From Rhodobacteraceae bacterium M382 (GTDB taxonomy: Bacteria; Pseudomonadota; Alphaproteobacteria; Rhodobacterales; Rhodobacteraceae), in assembly GCA_025141015.1 (NCBI GenBank), contig CP081098.1, positions 1,122,501 to 1,186,500 of the forward strand: DNA of 64,000 bases. The letters are read 5' to 3'. The stretch's first letter is position 1. The number at the start of each line of letters is the position of its first letter. The notes under the pieces were generated by a model that was not told where the DNA came from, ran no database searches, and saw nothing but the letters and a program-made list of their open reading frames with translations. Both the position numbers and the translations under genes were made by a program. Positions 45,510 through 55,449 of this stretch are shown here, in pieces.

Positions 45510-45515
45510 CGTTGG

Positions 45516-45549
45516 ATCATTCCCTGACTGAATGATGATTATTCATCAT
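45516..45549. promoter_or_regulatory. Dyad operator between lysR and the catabolic cluster
   Basis: ATCATTC-N7-GAATGAT (45516-45536) and ATGATGA-TTAT-TCATCAT (45532-45549) overlap, giving three to four ATCAT-type half sites in 34 bp just upstream of the lysR start codon. This is the usual place for a LysR activation/repression site; the assignment is inference. Confidence 0.55.
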
Positions 45550-45616
45550 TTCCGCGTTTTTTTGCAAAAGCAAGGGGGCTAGGGTTTCAGTGTCGATACA
45601 CTGTGGGACCACGGCG

Positions 45617-46708
45617 ATGCAGAAACTGGACATATTGGCGCTGGGTGGCGACGGGATTGGTCCCGAAGTGCTCGAAGCCGGGTTGGCGGTGGCTGAAACA
45701 GTCGCCGGGCGGAATGATCTGCAGCTGAATGTGCAGCATGATCTGCTGCATGGGGCGGCCTGGGACCAGCACGGAACCTTTCTGCATGACGAAACTCTGG
45801 CACGGGCGACATCTGCGGATGCGGTTCTGGTGGGGGCTGTGGGTGGGCCGCAATGGGATGATATCCGGGTCGACGGCGGCCCCGAGATGCAGGACGGATT
45901 GATGCGTCTGCGTCACGCGCTGGACAGTTTTGCCGGACTGCGTCCGGCGCGGTTCTGGGCACCGTTGGCAGAGCGCACCCCCTTTCGGCCAGGGGTGGCC
46001 GAAGATGCCGACATCATGGTTCTGCGCGAGATGTGCGGGGGCGTGATGTTCGCGCAACCGCGGGGCCAGACCCTGAGGGACGGTGTGCGCTATGGCTATG
46101 ACACCGCGGCCTATGACGACCGCGAAGTGAGCCGCATCATGCGTGCCGGGTTCGAACTGGCGCGTCAGCGGTCGGGCCGGATCGTATCGGCGGACAAAGC
46201 CAATGTGATGGAGAGCTACAAGCTGTGGCGACAGGTTGCAGACGAGGTGGCCGGGGAATTCCCGGACATGGCCCTGACCCATATGTATGCCGACAATTGC
46301 GCCTATCAGATGGCCCGTGACCCGGCCGCATTTGATGTGATCGTGGGGTGCAATCTGATTGGCGACTTCCTGAGCGACCTGGCCGCGGTCGTGTCCGGCA
46401 GCCTGGGCATGTTGCCCTCGGCCTGCCTGTGTGACGTGCCGGTTGCGGGCGCGCGGATCAAAGGGATCTACGAGCCGGTTCACGGCAGCGCACCCGATAT
46501 AGCAGGACAGGGCATTGCCAACCCATTCGGCATGATCCTGAGCGTTGCGATGATGTTTCGCTATACCGCCGGGCGTCCGGATCTGCAGAGCCAGATTGAA
46601 CAGGCCGTCGAGCGGGTTCTGAGCGCCGGAATCGGGACGCCTGATATTGGCGGGACGCATGCGACCCAGGATGTCGCCGACGCCGTGATCCGTGAGCTTG
46701 CACCATGA
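45617..46708 (+). CDS. Isopropylmalate/tartrate dehydrogenase-like enzyme
   Basis: A 363-residue beta-decarboxylating dehydrogenase: DILALGGDGIGPEVLEAG at the N-terminus, LRPARFW, the substrate-helix arginine in LREMCGGVMF, the catalytic lysine in SADKANVMESYKLW, and YEPVHGSAPDIAGQGIANPF near the C-terminus. LeuB, tartrate dehydrogenase and homoisocitrate dehydrogenase are all in this family. A second leucine-type gene in a catabolic cluster suggests a malate/tartrate-like hydroxyacid substrate. First gene of the cluster. Confidence 0.85.
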   Translation: MQKLDILALGGDGIGPEVLEAGLAVAETVAGRNDLQLNVQHDLLHGAAWDQHGTFLHDETLARATSADAVLVGAVGGPQWDDIRVDGGPEMQDGLMRLRHALDSFAGLRPARFWAPLAERTPFRPGVAEDADIMVLREMCGGVMFAQPRGQTLRDGVRYGYDTAAYDDREVSRIMRAGFELARQRSGRIVSADKANVMESYKLWRQVADEVAGEFPDMALTHMYADNCAYQMARDPAAFDVIVGCNLIGDFLSDLAAVVSGSLGMLPSACLCDVPVAGARIKGIYEPVHGSAPDIAGQGIANPFGMILSVAMMFRYTAGRPDLQSQIEQAVERVLSAGIGTPDIGGTHATQDVADAVIRELAP

Positions 46709-48384
46709 GCGACTGGGATTATGTCATTGCCGGGGCCGGATCGGCAGGCTGTGTTCTGGCCGCACGCTTGTGCGAAGATCCGACCACGCGGGTTCTGCTG
46801 ATCGAAGCAGGAGGTCCGGCAAAAACAATCTTTGCCCGAATGCCCGCCGGGGTCGGCATGGTGCATTCGAACCCGAAGTATGACTGGGGGTATTTGAGCA
46901 CGCCACAGCCAGGGTTGAACGGGCGGCAGATCTATTATCCGCGCGGCAAGGGGCTGGGCGGTTCGTCGTTGCTGAACGGGATGATCTATATCCGGGGCAA
47001 TGCTGCTGACTATGACCGCTGGCGGCAAAAGGGGCTGGTGGGCTGGTCCTATGGCGATGTGCTGCCCTATTTTCGACGCTCGGCGGGTGCGCAGCACCGT
47101 GGCGGAGAGGCGCATCATGACACCACGGGTCCGCTCAAGGTGACACCGGCAGGGAACTACGACCGGATCAACCAGGTCTTTGTCGCGGCCTGCCAGCAGG
47201 CCGGGGCACCGGTGAACACGGATTTCAATGGCTCCAGCCAGACCGGTGTCGGACGGCTGGACGTCAAGGCCAGCGGCGGGCTGCGCCAAAGCACGGCAGA
47301 GGCCTATCTGAACCCCGTTCCAAAGAACCTGACCGTGATGACCGGCTGCCCGGTGTTGAAGGTGGTGACCAAAGACCGCCGCGCCGTTGCGATTCTGACT
47401 CCGCAGGGCGAAATGCGCGCGCGGCGTGAGGTGATCCTGTGTCTGGGGGCCTTTGAAACGCCCAAGGCGCTGATGCTTTCGGGCATCGGCCCCGGTGCGC
47501 ATCTGGCCGGGCATGGGATCGACGTTGTGCGGGATCTGCCCGGGGTGGGGCAAACCCTGTTTGACCACCCCAATATGCCGATGCAATTCGGCCTGCGCGA
47601 CGCAAGCCTGTCGATGGCCCGGTTTCAGCGGCTGGACCGGGCGATGGTGATGGGGGCACAATGGCTGTTTTCGCGGTCGGGGCCTGCGGCCTCTCCGTTC
47701 TGGGCGTCAGCCCTGTTTCACGCGATCCGCGATTCAGAGATGCCGGAACTGGAGGTGTTTTTCACCCCCATGGTTGTGCGCGAGGATTCGGCGGTGAACC
47801 AGAAGGGGTTCAGCCTGCAATCGCTCAGCCATCTGGGCAAGGCGATGATTGCGCGGGGCAAGATCGCCGAGCCGGGGTTGCAGTTCGACATCAACCTGCT
47901 GCGCCCGCGCAGCTGCGGGCAGGTGCGGCTTGCCTCGGCGGATCCCCTGCAGGTGCCGGTGATTGATGCCGGGTATTTCAGCGATGACAGCGACTTTTTT
48001 GATCTGGTTGAAGGAATGCGGCACCTGCGCCGGGTGATGGCCCAGCCCGCCTTTGACGGTGTTGGTGATGTCGAGCTGAGCCCCGGTGCGGCCTGTCAGA
48101 CCGATGAGGATCTGCGCCAGTCGATCCGCGAGCTGGTCACCACCGGGCACCATCCGGCCTGCACCGCGCGGATCGGGGTCGAAGGCGACCCGGGCGCGGT
48201 TCTGGACGGGGAATTCCGGGTGCGGGGGGTGCAGGGGCTGCGGGTTGTTGATGCCTCGGCCCTGCCTGACATGGTGAGTGGAAATATCGGCGCGCCTGTG
48301 ATCATGTTGGCCGAACGGGCGGCGGATATGATCCGGGGACGTCCGCAACTGACGGCAAACGATCCAAGGGAGACTGCAGCATGA
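46705..48384 (+). CDS. GMC-family FAD oxidoreductase (choline dehydrogenase-like)
   Basis: A 559-residue GMC protein: VIAGAGSAGCVLAARLCEDP at the N-terminus, the PROSITE-type PRGKGLGGSSLLNGMIYIRG, GAFETPKALMLSGIGPGAHL, and the C-terminal catalytic His in TTGHHPACTARIG. It oxidises an alcohol to an aldehyde with transfer of electrons to the respiratory chain. It overlaps the dehydrogenase gene and the next gene by 4 bp each. Together with the aldehyde dehydrogenase it forms a BetA/BetB-like alcohol-to-acid pair. Confidence 0.9.
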   Translation: MSDWDYVIAGAGSAGCVLAARLCEDPTTRVLLIEAGGPAKTIFARMPAGVGMVHSNPKYDWGYLSTPQPGLNGRQIYYPRGKGLGGSSLLNGMIYIRGNAADYDRWRQKGLVGWSYGDVLPYFRRSAGAQHRGGEAHHDTTGPLKVTPAGNYDRINQVFVAACQQAGAPVNTDFNGSSQTGVGRLDVKASGGLRQSTAEAYLNPVPKNLTVMTGCPVLKVVTKDRRAVAILTPQGEMRARREVILCLGAFETPKALMLSGIGPGAHLAGHGIDVVRDLPGVGQTLFDHPNMPMQFGLRDASLSMARFQRLDRAMVMGAQWLFSRSGPAASPFWASALFHAIRDSEMPELEVFFTPMVVREDSAVNQKGFSLQSLSHLGKAMIARGKIAEPGLQFDINLLRPRSCGQVRLASADPLQVPVIDAGYFSDDSDFFDLVEGMRHLRRVMAQPAFDGVGDVELSPGAACQTDEDLRQSIRELVTTGHHPACTARIGVEGDPGAVLDGEFRVRGVQGLRVVDASALPDMVSGNIGAPVIMLAERAADMIRGRPQLTANDPRETAA

Positions 48385-49994
48385 GCATGACATGCGGCGA
48401 AGCAACAATGCGCCTGTTGGCGAACTATGGTGTGACCACGGTGTTCGGCATTCCTGGCGTTCATACGTTGGACATCTGTCGGGGGCTGACAGGGGGGGGC
48501 AATTCGGGTGCGCTGCGCCATGTTCAGACCCGCAACGAACAGGGTGCCGGGTTCATGGCCGAAGGTTGGGCCCGGGCCACGGGTGAGGTCGGCGTTGCCG
48601 TGGTGATTTCCGGCCCCGGCGTGACCAATGCGGCCACGGCGTTGGGACAATGTTATGCCGACAGCCTGCCGATGTTACTGATTTCGGCAGAACCGGACAG
48701 CCATACCATTGGCAAGGGCTGGGGTGTGCTGCATGAAATCACCGAACAGAAGAAGGTGACCGAGCCGCTGACCGCGTTGTCGGCCACGGCCCGGCGCGCG
48801 GCAGATGTCCCCGAGCTGTTGGCCCAGGCGTTTTCGATCTTTGCCAGCCAGAGACCGCGTCCGGTGCATATCTCGTTGCCGATGGATGTGCAGGCCGAGA
48901 TGGTCGAAGGTGATTGGCAACCGGTGCGCCTGCCGGACCGCCCGGAACCGGCAGCGGGCAAGCTGCCGACGGCGGCGGCAATGCTCAAGGACGCACAGCG
49001 CCCGGTGATCATGGTTGGCGGCGGGGCGACCGAAGCCTCTGGTGGGTTGGCCAAGGCGGTCGAACGTTGTGGCGCGGTGGTGATTTCATCAACGGCGGGC
49101 AAGGGTATCTTGCCGGACGATCACCCGCTGCACCTGAGCGGGTCGACCGTGCGCCCCGAGGTGCGCGACTATCTGGCCACGGCGGATGTGATATTGGCAG
49201 TCGGCACCGAACTGGCCGAAACCGACAGCTTTGTCGAGCGGCTGGAGCTGAACGGAGATCTTATCCGACTCGACATTGATCCCCACAAGATCAATGACTT
49301 CTACCCGGCGACATTGGGAATTATCGGTGACGCAGGGCCATCTATGGACGATCTGGCGGCCTATTTGTCAGATCATGATTGTCGGGCGGTCAGGGCCGCG
49401 GGCACGGCGGCGGTGGCGTCGATCCGTGAACAGATCCGGGCCAATCTGACTGTGTCAGAGCGCAAGCATCTGAAGTTCCTGAATGTCCTGCGCGAGGTGG
49501 CACCAGAACGGACGGTGTTTTCTGGGGATGCCTGCCAGCTGGTCTATACCGGAGCCTTTGCCTTTGATGTGCAAAAGCCGCGCCAGTGGTTCTATCCGGC
49601 CGGGTTCTGTGCTTTGGGCAATGGGCTGCCCAATGCAGTGGGGGCCAAGATGGCCCGCCCCGAAACACCGGTTGTGGTGCTCGCCGGGGATGGTGGGTTC
49701 ATGTTTACCATGCCCGAGCTGATGGTGGCCGCCGAACTGGGATTGTCGCTGCCTATCATCATCTGGGAAAATGGCGGGTTGAAACAGATCCAGGACGACA
49801 TGGACCTGCGCAGTATCCAGCGCGTCGGGGTCGACGGGATGAACCCGGACTTTGTTGCATTGGCGCAGGCGTGCCAGTGCCATGCGCATCGGCCAGAGAG
49901 CGAAAAGGCGTTTCGAAATGCCTTTGGTGCCGCGCTGTCGGCTGATCGTCCCACCGTGATCGTCGTACAGGAGGAGGCCGAATGGTTGAGGTGA
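48381..49994 (+). CDS. ThDP-dependent enzyme of the acetolactate synthase/AruI type
   Basis: A 537-residue protein with three ThDP-enzyme domains. The catalytic Glu is in RNEQGAGFMAEGWARATG, the FAD/central domain begins near residue 190, and the ThDP motif reads GDGGFMFTMPELMVAAELG, ending in ENGG. The N-terminus (GEATMRLLANYGVTTVFGIP, then GVHT) resembles proteins annotated as 5-guanidino-2-oxopentanoate decarboxylase. It probably decarboxylates a 2-oxo acid to an aldehyde, feeding the aldehyde dehydrogenase encoded next. The exact substrate is unknown. Confidence 0.85.
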   Translation: MSMTCGEATMRLLANYGVTTVFGIPGVHTLDICRGLTGGGNSGALRHVQTRNEQGAGFMAEGWARATGEVGVAVVISGPGVTNAATALGQCYADSLPMLLISAEPDSHTIGKGWGVLHEITEQKKVTEPLTALSATARRAADVPELLAQAFSIFASQRPRPVHISLPMDVQAEMVEGDWQPVRLPDRPEPAAGKLPTAAAMLKDAQRPVIMVGGGATEASGGLAKAVERCGAVVISSTAGKGILPDDHPLHLSGSTVRPEVRDYLATADVILAVGTELAETDSFVERLELNGDLIRLDIDPHKINDFYPATLGIIGDAGPSMDDLAAYLSDHDCRAVRAAGTAAVASIREQIRANLTVSERKHLKFLNVLREVAPERTVFSGDACQLVYTGAFAFDVQKPRQWFYPAGFCALGNGLPNAVGAKMARPETPVVVLAGDGGFMFTMPELMVAAELGLSLPIIIWENGGLKQIQDDMDLRSIQRVGVDGMNPDFVALAQACQCHAHRPESEKAFRNAFGAALSADRPTVIVVQEEAEWLR

Positions 49995-50062
49995 TCGCCG
50001 TGTCCCGCCCCATGCAGCAATACGGTTTCAATCGCCTTGCCTGAGATCTTTGAGGATAATCA

Positions 50063-51547
50063 ATGACTGACGTTCGAACCTTTGGGTACTTTGTCAACAA
50101 CGCCTGGCATGAGCCGGCTTCGGGACAGTATTTCGATAGTGAAAATCCGGCCGACGGTCGCGTGTGGGCCAGGGTTCCCGATTGCCGGTCGCAAGATGTA
50201 AACCGGGCGGTGGCGGCTGCCAAATCCGCCTTTTACGACGGCCCCTGGGGGCGGATGATGCCCGCAGAACGGGGGCGGGTGCTGCGCCGGATTGGGGATG
50301 TGATCAGCACGCATGCCGACCGGCTGGGCGTCATGGAAACCCGCGACAATGGCAAGCTGCCCGGGGCCATCACTCCTGGTCTGCGTTCTGGCCAGTGGCA
50401 GGTGGACAGTTGGCATTATTATGCTGGCCTGTGTGACAAGTTCGAAGGCCGGGTTATCCCGGCCGAGGCCCCCAACATCCACAATTACGTCAAATGGGAA
50501 CCCTTTGGCGTGGTCGGCCAGATCCTGCCCTGGAATTCGCCATTGGGAACCCTGATCTGGAAGCTCGCCCCCTGTCTGGCGGCTGGGAACACGGTGGTTC
50601 TGAAACCATCCGAACACTCTTCCTGTTCGACGCTCGAGTTGATGGATGTGTTGCTCGAGGCAGATCTGCCACCGGGGGTGTTAAATGTGGTGACCGGTTT
50701 TGGCCGCACCACGGGCGAGCCGCTGATCGATCATCCGGATGTCCGCATGGTCTCCTTTACCGGTGGCACCGCGGGGGGGCGGGCGGCGGCCAGCATCGCG
50801 GCCCGTCAGGTCAAACCCATCGTGATGGAGCTGGGCGGCAAATCTCCCCAAATCGTGCTGCCGGACGCCGACCTGGATCTGGCCGTGAATGGCGTGGCGG
50901 CGGGGATCTTTCCGGCAGGCGGTCAAAGCTGTATCTCGGGTTCGCGCCTGTTGGTGCATAAATCCGTGATCGACGCATTCACGGACAAGCTGGTCCAGGT
51001 TGTCAAAAAGGCCCGGGTGGGGGATCCGAATGATCCCGCGACCCAGATTGGCCCCATGGCCAACCGTCCGCATTACGAGTCCGTATTGCAGAAAATTGAC
51101 GCGGCCGAGGCTGCCGGGCATCGGATGCTGCTGGATGGGCGCAGCGCCTGTCGCGATCAGGGGTATTACATTGGCCCGACAATCTTTGCCGATGTGCCAA
51201 ACGGGTCGGATCTGGCTCAGACCGAAGTGTTCGGCCCGGTGGTGTCAACCGAAGCCTGGGAGGATGAGGTCGAGGTGATCCGCGCTGCCAATGACACGAT
51301 CTTTGGTCTGGCTGCCGGGATCTGGTCGCGGGACGTGACCCGCGCCATGCGCATGGCCGACCGGATCGAAGCCGGGACCGTCTATATCAACAACTATTTC
51401 AACGCGGCCACCCAGTCCCCGGTAGGGGGGTACAAACAGTCTGGCTATGGGCGCGAAAACGGGTGGGAGGGGATGCGCTGTTTCCTACAGACCAAATCGG
51501 TCTGGCTCTCCACCGATCCGCATCAACCCGATCCTTTTGCAGACTGA
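50063..51547 (+). CDS. NAD(P)-dependent aldehyde dehydrogenase
   Basis: A 494-residue enzyme of normal length: WNSPLGTLIWKLAPCLAAGN for cofactor binding, MELGGKSPQIV with the general-base Glu, and the catalytic Cys in AGGQSCISGSRLLV, then EVFGPVVSTEAWEDEVEVI. It oxidises an aldehyde to an acid. GAGGATAA lies before the ATG at 50063, and 68 bp separate it from the ThDP gene. Likely products of the GMC or ThDP enzymes are its substrates. Confidence 0.93.
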   Translation: MTDVRTFGYFVNNAWHEPASGQYFDSENPADGRVWARVPDCRSQDVNRAVAAAKSAFYDGPWGRMMPAERGRVLRRIGDVISTHADRLGVMETRDNGKLPGAITPGLRSGQWQVDSWHYYAGLCDKFEGRVIPAEAPNIHNYVKWEPFGVVGQILPWNSPLGTLIWKLAPCLAAGNTVVLKPSEHSSCSTLELMDVLLEADLPPGVLNVVTGFGRTTGEPLIDHPDVRMVSFTGGTAGGRAAASIAARQVKPIVMELGGKSPQIVLPDADLDLAVNGVAAGIFPAGGQSCISGSRLLVHKSVIDAFTDKLVQVVKKARVGDPNDPATQIGPMANRPHYESVLQKIDAAEAAGHRMLLDGRSACRDQGYYIGPTIFADVPNGSDLAQTEVFGPVVSTEAWEDEVEVIRAANDTIFGLAAGIWSRDVTRAMRMADRIEAGTVYINNYFNAATQSPVGGYKQSGYGRENGWEGMRCFLQTKSVWLSTDPHQPDPFAD

Positions 51548-51568
51548 TCAAATCAGAGGGTACATCAC

Positions 51569-52555
51569 ATGACACCGGACCCCACGCCCAAGGCCGGCAC
51601 CTGGAACCACCATCCGGATTTGCCGATTCCGGTGTCACCAATCCTCAGTTGGCCACCGCGCCCTGTCGCCTGGATCAAATGGATTGCGCAATATTGGCTG
51701 GCGCTCAGTTCGGTCACGATCGAGCTGGCCCTGGCGTGGGGTGTCTATGCCTGGTTCCAACCCGAGTGGACCCAGATGCAGACCCTGTCTCCTGGGTGGA
51801 TCGCCCAGATCTGGCTGCGCAATATCGTGTTGCTGACATTGGTGGCAGGAGGGCTGCATCTGTGGCTGATCACGCTAAAGCGGCAGGGCAGAACGCTGAA
51901 GTTCGACGCCCGCGACCAGACCGCCAACAACGGGCATTTCACGTTTCGCAATCAGGTCTGGGACAATATGTTCTGGTCGCTGATCAGCGGCGTGGGGTTT
52001 TGGACCGCCTATGAGGTGCTGTATTTCTGGGCCGCAGCCAATGGCTATGCGCCGCAGATCAGTTTCGCCGGCAACCCGATCTGGTTCATTGCCTGGCTGG
52101 TGATCCTTCCGATCTGGTCCAGCTTTCATTTCTATTGGGTGCATCGCTGGCTGCATTGGCCGCCATTGTATAAACTGGCGCACGCGCTGCATCACCGGAA
52201 CATCAATATCGGTCCCTGGGCCGGGATTTCGATGCATCCGGTGGAAACAGCCATCTATTTCTCGTCCTTGCTGATCCATCTGGTCGTGCCATCACACCCG
52301 GTTCACGTGCTGTTCCATGCCTATCTGAACGGGCTGAACCCGGCGGTGTCGCATTCCGGTTTCGAAGGTATCGTGTCGGGCGGGCGCAGGCGTTTTAGTG
52401 CGGGAGATTTCTTTCACCAGCTGCACCATCGGTATTTCGAATGCAATTATGGAACCGCCGAGATGCCCTGGGATGTGATGTTTGGATCCTTTCATGACGG
52501 CAGCGACACCGCCACCCGCGCCACCCGGGAGCGCAAGAAACAGATGTACAGGTGA
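51569..52555 (+). CDS. Membrane di-iron hydroxylase (sterol desaturase/fatty acid hydroxylase superfamily)
   Basis: A 328-residue membrane protein with four or more helices and the three histidine clusters of the superfamily: HRWLHW, HALHHRNINIG plus HPVE, and HQLHHRYFECNYGTAEMPWD. Such enzymes use a di-iron centre and O2 to hydroxylate or desaturate lipids, and some act on small quaternary amines or betaines. It is unusual in a short-chain catabolic cluster and may act on the first step of the substrate's breakdown. Confidence 0.87.
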   Translation: MTPDPTPKAGTWNHHPDLPIPVSPILSWPPRPVAWIKWIAQYWLALSSVTIELALAWGVYAWFQPEWTQMQTLSPGWIAQIWLRNIVLLTLVAGGLHLWLITLKRQGRTLKFDARDQTANNGHFTFRNQVWDNMFWSLISGVGFWTAYEVLYFWAAANGYAPQISFAGNPIWFIAWLVILPIWSSFHFYWVHRWLHWPPLYKLAHALHHRNINIGPWAGISMHPVETAIYFSSLLIHLVVPSHPVHVLFHAYLNGLNPAVSHSGFEGIVSGGRRRFSAGDFFHQLHHRYFECNYGTAEMPWDVMFGSFHDGSDTATRATRERKKQMYR

Positions 52556-52576
52556 AGGCAATATGGCGGACCAGAA

Positions 52577-53908
52577 ATGATGATACTCACCTCTTGCGCT
52601 GAATTTGTCGCCACTGCCGATGCACCGGCTGATGTGCACCCGATGGTGACACGGGCTGTGGCCGATTGTTTCGGCTGTATTCTTGCAGGGACCGACAGCG
52701 AGGTCGCGACACGGGTGCGTTCTGTTCTGGCCGTGGTCGGGGCGGGCAATGCGCCGCTGTATGGTGCGGGGCAGCAGGTGGCCCCCGGCTATGCGGCGCT
52801 GGGCAATGCGGTGTCGGGACACGCCTATGATCTGGATGACTGGGAGGAGCCAGGCAATACCCATCCGACCATTGTGATCCTGCCCGCGGTATTGGCAGTG
52901 GCCGAAGTCGTGCCCCTGACCGGCGCACAGATGCTGAACGCCTATTGCGTCGGGTTTGAAATGATCTGTCGGTTGGGCGAGGCGGTAACGCTGGGTCACT
53001 ATACCCGAGGCTTCCATTCGACAGCGACCCTGGGTGCGATCGGGGCAGCGGCGGCCTGTGCGCGGGCCTTGGGTTTGGACAGGGAGCAATCCGCTCATGC
53101 AATGGCAATCTCTGTGTCGCAGGCAACGGGCTATACCATACAGTTCGGCTCCAGCGTCAAACCGTTGCAGGCCGGACAAGCAGCCCGAGCAGGGTTTGAA
53201 GCGGCGATGCTGGCCCGTGCCGGAGCGACAGGCAAACCACAGGTGTTGGACAGCGACCGCGGGTTCAACGGGCTGATGGGGGCCGGGACGCCTGACAGCT
53301 TTGCCCATGCGATTGCCAAACTGGGACGGCCGTGGGCTCTGCAGGAATACGGGTTGCTGATAAAGCCCTGGCCGTCGTGTAGCTATATCCATCGGCTGAT
53401 GACCGCTGCGCTGGAACTGCGTCGGCAGATGGCGCATGACGAGGTGGTGCAGGTGCGGGCAACCTTGCCGGATTTTCACAAGGCAATCCTGCCCTTTGAC
53501 CAGCCCACAACCCAGACCGAAGCGTTGTTTTCCGTGCCAGCCTGTGTCGCACAGGTTCTGGTCAGCGGTGATTTGACCATGGCCGACAGCGCTGCCGGTT
53601 TCTGGCAGCGCCCCGAAGTTGCCCGCCTGATCGCGGTGACCGACGTCACCACCGAACCACCACGAAATCCCGCGCTGAACTATGATCCGGCGCAACCGGA
53701 TGTGCTGGAGCTGGTCGGGCAGGGCGGGCGAGTGGTGCGAGGGCAATGTGACTATCCGTTGGGGTCGCGACAGACCCCGATGTCCGATGCGCAATATGCA
53801 GCCAAATACAGCTCTATCACTGGACGGGCGGCTGCGGAGTTCACCAGATTGCTTGGCTGGCGTGACACCCAGGACATAGCGGGATTCTTTAGAAAGGGAA
53901 CGACATGA
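52577..53908 (+). CDS. MmgE/PrpD-family protein
   Basis: A 443-residue protein of the 2-methylcitrate dehydratase-like family: the N-terminal helical domain holds AYDLDDWEEPGNTHPTIVIL and GYTIQFGSSVKPLQAGQAA, and the catalytic-site region has KPWPSCSYIHRLMTAAL. Members dehydrate or isomerise branched or hydroxylated tricarboxylates, but many have unknown substrates. It overlaps the next gene by 4 bp. Here it likely acts on an acid made by the upstream dehydrogenases. Confidence 0.87.
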   Translation: MMILTSCAEFVATADAPADVHPMVTRAVADCFGCILAGTDSEVATRVRSVLAVVGAGNAPLYGAGQQVAPGYAALGNAVSGHAYDLDDWEEPGNTHPTIVILPAVLAVAEVVPLTGAQMLNAYCVGFEMICRLGEAVTLGHYTRGFHSTATLGAIGAAAACARALGLDREQSAHAMAISVSQATGYTIQFGSSVKPLQAGQAARAGFEAAMLARAGATGKPQVLDSDRGFNGLMGAGTPDSFAHAIAKLGRPWALQEYGLLIKPWPSCSYIHRLMTAALELRRQMAHDEVVQVRATLPDFHKAILPFDQPTTQTEALFSVPACVAQVLVSGDLTMADSAAGFWQRPEVARLIAVTDVTTEPPRNPALNYDPAQPDVLELVGQGGRVVRGQCDYPLGSRQTPMSDAQYAAKYSSITGRAAAEFTRLLGWRDTQDIAGFFRKGTT

Positions 53909-55449
53909 GCCGAACCCGGCGTAACGGTGGGCGTGCAGCCCGCCGGATTGACCGCGCGGATGGAGCCGGGTCAGGCCCCAGCACGGCCATCTGGCCAGGG
54001 ATCGAAGGGGGGCGGTATACTCCGTTTACCCGGCGCGAGATCGAGAGGGTCAGCGACACCGCCCTGCGTATCCTGGAAGAGATCGGATTGAAGGGGGCCA
54101 CGCCACATTGCGTGGAAACCGTTTGCAACAATGGCGGCTCGCTGACCGAGGATGGGCGATTGCTGATGCCCGCGGATCTGGTGCGGCGGATGCTCAAGGT
54201 GGCGGGGCGGGGTTTCAAGCTGTTTGGGCAAATGCCTGAGTATGACATCGATCCGTCGGGCACCCGGATCCATCTGGGGACCTCGGGAGCCGCAGTGCAT
54301 ATCGTCGACAGCCTGACAGGCACGATCCGCGACTCGGCGCTCAGGGATCTCTACGATATGGCGCGGCTGGCCCAGTCGCTGCCAAATATCCACATGTTTC
54401 AGCGCACTGTGGTCGCGCGGGATCTGAGCGATCCGTTCGAGATGGACCTGAACACGGCCTATGGCTGTCTCAAAGGGACGGCGAAACCGGTTGGTGGGTC
54501 ATTCACCTCAGAGGAAAACATGGAAGCCGCCGTGCAGATGATGCAGATGATCGCGGGCGGCCCCGAGGCCTTGCGTGCGCGTCCGCCGTTCTGTGTTTCG
54601 ACCTGTTTCATCGTGCCGCCGTTGACATTCGCCGAAGAGGCGCTGGGCGTGATCGAATGCGCTGCCCGTCACGGCATTCCCCTGAAGCTGGTCTCGGCCG
54701 GACAGGCGGGGGCCACCAGCCCGGCGCCGCTGGCCGGAGCAGTGGCGCAGCAAACGGCCGAAGTGCTGGCGGGGCTTGTCTATGTGAATCTGTTGAACCC
54801 GGGCCACTCGGCGACCTTTGGCGCGTTGCCGTTCGTGAGCGATCTTCGCACTGGTGCGATGTCGGGAGGCAGCGCCGAACAGGGGCTGCTGATGGCGGCC
54901 TGTGCCCAGATGGCACAGCATTTCGATATTCCCTGCGCGGTGTCGGCGGGCATGACCGACAGCAAGATGCCGGATTTTCAGGCGGGCTATGAAAAAGGCG
55001 TGACCGAACTTTTGTCGGCATTGTCCGGGGCCAATCTGATTTATGAGGCTGCGGGGATGTATGGGTCGCTTTTGGGTTGTTCGTTGGAGAGCTTTGTTCT
55101 GGACAATGACATGATCGGGTCGATCCTGCGGGCGACGCGCGGGTTCGAGGTCAGTGACGACACCCTGTCGTTGGAGGTCATCCGCGAGGTTTGTGTCGAT
55201 GGGCCCGGGCATTTTCTGGGGCATGATCAGACGCTGAAGCGGATGGAAAGCGACTATTACTATCCGGCGCTGGCGGATCGGCGTACACCGCAGGAATGGG
55301 CAGCCGCTCCGGACCGCGACCTGTTGGAACAGGCGCGGGCCCGGACTGAGGCGTTATTGGGGGGACCGCGATCCGAACATATTCCTGCGGAGATCGACGC
55401 TGAAATCCGCGCAAGGTTCCCCATTCGGCTACCAAAGGCAGACCTATGA
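53905..55449 (+). CDS. MttB-family (trimethylamine/betaine) methyltransferase, non-pyrrolysine
   Basis: A 514-residue MttB-superfamily protein: RREIERVSDTALRILEEIGL, GTSGAAVHIVDSLTGTIRDS, and GLVYVNLLNPGHSATFGALP in the barrel, and YEAAGMYGSLLGCSLESFVL at the end. There is no in-frame stop, so unlike archaeal MttB it lacks pyrrolysine, as in glycine-betaine methyltransferase MtgB. Known members pass a methyl group from a quaternary amine to a corrinoid protein; none is encoded nearby. It overlaps neighbouring genes by 4 bp at both ends. Confidence 0.88.
   Translation: MSRTRRNGGRAARRIDRADGAGSGPSTAIWPGIEGGRYTPFTRREIERVSDTALRILEEIGLKGATPHCVETVCNNGGSLTEDGRLLMPADLVRRMLKVAGRGFKLFGQMPEYDIDPSGTRIHLGTSGAAVHIVDSLTGTIRDSALRDLYDMARLAQSLPNIHMFQRTVVARDLSDPFEMDLNTAYGCLKGTAKPVGGSFTSEENMEAAVQMMQMIAGGPEALRARPPFCVSTCFIVPPLTFAEEALGVIECAARHGIPLKLVSAGQAGATSPAPLAGAVAQQTAEVLAGLVYVNLLNPGHSATFGALPFVSDLRTGAMSGGSAEQGLLMAACAQMAQHFDIPCAVSAGMTDSKMPDFQAGYEKGVTELLSALSGANLIYEAAGMYGSLLGCSLESFVLDNDMIGSILRATRGFEVSDDTLSLEVIREVCVDGPGHFLGHDQTLKRMESDYYYPALADRRTPQEWAAAPDRDLLEQARARTEALLGGPRSEHIPAEIDAEIRARFPIRLPKADL

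Noticed and set aside
49982-50044. 20-codon ORF between the ThDP and aldehyde dehydrogenase genes
   Set aside because: It starts inside the previous gene and is too short to support without conservation data.
51684-51691. TTGCGCAA in the membrane hydroxylase gene as another EMC box
   Set aside because: It lies inside a coding region with no promoter context and is likely chance; it is kept as a warning on the box finding.
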